6,107 nucleotides of DNA from an uncultured Lachnospiraceae bacterium (lineage in GTDB: Bacteria > Bacillota_A > Clostridia > Lachnospirales > Lachnospiraceae), in assembly GCA_905200565.1 (NCBI GenBank), contig CAJKKX010000154.1, positions 1 through 6,107 of the forward strand, read 5' to 3'. The position numbers and the translations under genes are program-made. Below the pieces are notes generated by a model. It saw only the letters and a list, made by a program, of their open reading frames with translations. It ran no database searches and had not been told where the DNA came from. This document shows, piece after piece, positions 4,359 to 6,107 of this stretch; within the stretch, counting starts at the first letter, position 1, and each line of letters begins with the position of its first letter.

Positions 4359-6107
4359 ATGAGAGAAATTGCAGTGCTCGATGAGCAGACAATTGATAAA
4401 ATAGCAGCCGGAGAGGTGATCGAGCGCCCGGCTTCCATCGTGAAGGAGCTGGTGGAGAATGCGATCGATGCCGGCGCGAACGCCGTCACGGTGGAGATCC
4501 GGGACGGCGGCATCTCCCTTATCCGTATCACTGACAACGGCTCCGGCATCAAGGCAAAGCAGGTGCCGGTTGCATTCCTGCGCCACGCGACCAGCAAGAT
4601 CCGCAAGGCGGACGATCTTCTGGATGTCACGTCGCTTGGATTCCGCGGCGAGGCGCTCTCCAGCATCGCGGCGGTCTGCCAGGTGGAGCTGATCACGAAA
4701 ACAGCGGATAGTCTGACCGGCGTGCGTTATCTGATCGAGGGCGGCAAAGAGAAAAGCCTGGAGGAGATCGGCGCACCCGACGGAACGACGTTTCTGGTGC
4801 GCAACATCTTTTACAATACCCCGGCGCGGAAAAAATTTCTGAAAACGGCGCAGACCGAGGCGGGCTATATCAGCGACATGGTGGAGCATATCGCGCTCTC
4901 GCACCCGGAGGTTTCGTTTAAGTTTATCTCCAACAACCAGACAAAGCTTCATACCTCCGGGAATCATCAGTTAAAGGATATCATTTATCATGTCTACGGG
5001 CGCGATATCGCGGCGAATCTGATCGAGGTGGACGCCGGAAACGATTCTGTCCGCATAAACGGTTTTATTGGAAAGCCGGTGATCTCCAGAGGCAACCGCA
5101 ACTACGAAAATTACTTTGTAAACGGGCGTTATATCCGCAGCAGCATCATCGCAAAGGCGATCGAGGACGCCTATCATACGTTTATGATGAAGCATAAATA
5201 TCCTTTTACGGTACTGCACTTTACGATTGACGGAAATCTGCTGGATGTCAACGTGCATCCGACAAAAATGGAGCTGCGCTTCGCGGAAAATGAACGCATG
5301 TATCAGCTTGTCTATGAAACAGTGCGCGGCGCGCTTTCCCACCGGGAGATGATCGTGCAGGTGGGTGTCGGCAAGGATGAGCCTCAGAAAAAAGAAGAGC
5401 CGAAAGGCAGGATCCCCGTGGCAGAGCCATTTGAGACGATGCGGCGCAGAATGGAGCAGACAGACTCCCAGGTGCGCGAGCGCCCGGCATATACGACAAA
5501 TGTGCCTGCAGACAATGTTCCGCCTTCACCGGAAGCAAAGACAGAGCGTCCCCTGCCCGATCCGGCGCCGCAGACGGGACAGGAGACACTGCAGACAGAG
5601 CGCACAATTCCCAGGCTCGTTCCCCGGTTTTCTGCGCGGCCAGAGACAGCGCCGGTATCGGATGTACCGGCAGCAATGACGGCGCCCGCTGTGGCAGAAA
5701 CGACGATAACGCCGGTACCGGAGACTCCGGTAAATTCTCCTGAAAATGCGGAAGCAATCTCCGGGGATATCCCGGAGTGGGAGAGAGCTGCGCTCAATCC
5801 GCAGCCATCTGCCCCCGCCGACTTAAAAGGCGAACAGATTAGCCTTTTCGAGGATAAACTGCTCTCGAAGGAGCATGTAAAAGAGCATCGCATCATTGGG
5901 CAGGTGTTTGACACTTACTGGATCGTACAGTTCCAGGACAAGCTGTTTCTGATCGACCAGCACGCGGCGCACGAAAAGGTTCTCTACGAGCGCATGAAAA
6001 AATCTATGGCGAACCGCGAATTTACCTCGCAGATTTTAAATCCGCCGATCATCCTCACCTTGAATATGGCGGAGGCGGCGCTGCTTGAGAAATACCGGGA
6101 GCGCTTT
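4359..6107 (+). CDS. mutL: DNA mismatch repair protein MutL, endonuclease type, 3'-truncated by window
   Basis: MutL links MutS recognition to strand removal; this type nicks the DNA itself. There are 583 residues visible with no stop. By comparison with B. subtilis the full protein would be about 700, so about 115 are missing. The N-terminal GHKL ATPase shows KELVENAIDAG (general base E30, metal-binding N34), DNGSGI (59-64), HATSKI (76-81), GFRGEAL (94-100), NGRYI and NVHPTKMELRF (K303). A Pro/Thr/Glu-rich linker spans about residues 331-507, longer than in B. subtilis. It holds QISLF (493-497), a candidate sliding-clamp motif. The C-terminal domain begins near 508 and has the endonuclease metal motif DQHAAHEKVLYE (533-544), matching DQHA-x2-E-x4-E. 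The remaining C-terminal metal motifs lie beyond the window. ATG 4359 is chosen because MREIAVLDEQTIDKIAAGEV matches the family N-terminus. GC and codon use are much higher than in miaB and the 5' part of mutS. Confidence 0.97.
   Translation, partial: MREIAVLDEQTIDKIAAGEVIERPASIVKELVENAIDAGANAVTVEIRDGGISLIRITDNGSGIKAKQVPVAFLRHATSKIRKADDLLDVTSLGFRGEALSSIAAVCQVELITKTADSLTGVRYLIEGGKEKSLEEIGAPDGTTFLVRNIFYNTPARKKFLKTAQTEAGYISDMVEHIALSHPEVSFKFISNNQTKLHTSGNHQLKDIIYHVYGRDIAANLIEVDAGNDSVRINGFIGKPVISRGNRNYENYFVNGRYIRSSIIAKAIEDAYHTFMMKHKYPFTVLHFTIDGNLLDVNVHPTKMELRFAENERMYQLVYETVRGALSHREMIVQVGVGKDEPQKKEEPKGRIPVAEPFETMRRRMEQTDSQVRERPAYTTNVPADNVPPSPEAKTERPLPDPAPQTGQETLQTERTIPRLVPRFSARPETAPVSDVPAAMTAPAVAETTITPVPETPVNSPENAEAISGDIPEWERAALNPQPSAPADLKGEQISLFEDKLLSKEHVKEHRIIGQVFDTYWIVQFQDKLFLIDQHAAHEKVLYERMKKSMANREFTSQILNPPIILTLNMAEAALLEKYRERF
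5651..5777. repeat. Cluster of short GC-rich palindromes in the mutL linker coding region
   Basis: Three perfect inverted repeats fall in about 127 bases: GCCGGTA/TACCGGC (5651-5657 and 5665-5671), the self-complementary CCGGTACCGG (5712-5721), and CTCCGGG/CCCGGAG (5759-5765 and 5771-5777). GCCGGTAyCGG also recurs exactly 60 bases apart (5651 and 5711). They sit in codons for the Pro-rich linker and may reflect only repeated Pro/Val/Glu codons. Confidence 0.4.

Noticed and set aside
4104..4967. A 287-codon open frame on the minus strand across the mutS tail and mutL start
   Set aside because: It is antisense to two certain genes and has an implausible composition (Arg/Ser/Cys-rich). Its length is explained by the high third-position GC of the sense genes, which removes stop codons from that frame.
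5248..5914. Two long overlapping minus-strand open frames opposite the MutL linker
   Set aside because: They mirror the Pro/Thr-rich, GC-rich linker codons of mutL, overlap each other, and show no recognisable domain or ribosome site.
1..6107. tRNA, rRNA, CRISPR, insertion sequence, prophage or toxin-antitoxin content
   Set aside because: No cloverleaf, spaced direct repeats, terminal inverted repeats with transposase, or unexplained gene pair was seen. Coding sequence fills the window except for three gaps of under 80 bases.

Overview
The window looks like a chromosomal housekeeping segment from a member of the Clostridia, most likely a Lachnospiraceae-type Firmicute. This rests on three things: the miaB–(small gene)–mutS–mutL order, proteins that align by eye with Bacillus subtilis MiaB, MutS and MutL, and a MutL of the endonuclease type found in bacteria without MutH. 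The taxonomic call is an inference from protein character; no search was run.

Layout, all on the + strand. Positions 1-1122 hold the 3' three quarters or so of miaB (tRNA methylthiotransferase), cut by the window edge. Positions 1123-1191 form a short gap with a terminator-like hairpin whose 3' arm also holds the ribosome binding site of the next gene. Positions 1192-1608 encode a 138-residue, probably four-helix membrane protein of unknown job, resembling the 'putative ABC transporter permease' (CmpB-like) family. Positions 1609-1684 are a compact regulatory gap with a perfect 12-bp inverted repeat, an extended -10 promoter element (TGATATAAT) and a strong Shine-Dalgarno sequence, which together point to a GTG start for mutS at 1685. 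Positions 1685-4324 are a complete mutS (879 aa). After 34 bases, positions 4359-6107 carry mutL, open at the 3' edge (583 residues visible of perhaps 700).

How the genes work together: MutS recognises mismatches and recruits MutL, which nicks the DNA. Both proteins carry a candidate sliding-clamp-binding pentapeptide (QMTLF in MutS, QISLF in MutL). MiaB acts on tRNA and is linked to the pair by conserved gene order rather than by pathway.

The most notable signal is not a new system but a sharp change in base composition and codon use inside mutS, around 3840-3900, in the conserved stretch between Walker B and the ATPase histidine. Upstream, miaB, the small gene and most of mutS are about 40-50% GC with A/T-ending codons. 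Downstream, the mutS tail and mutL are about 60% GC with GAG, AAG, CTG and CGC codons. This means either homologous replacement of the mutS tail plus mutL by a relative's alleles, or a chimeric assembly join. I found no tRNA, rRNA, CRISPR array, insertion sequence or phage feature.
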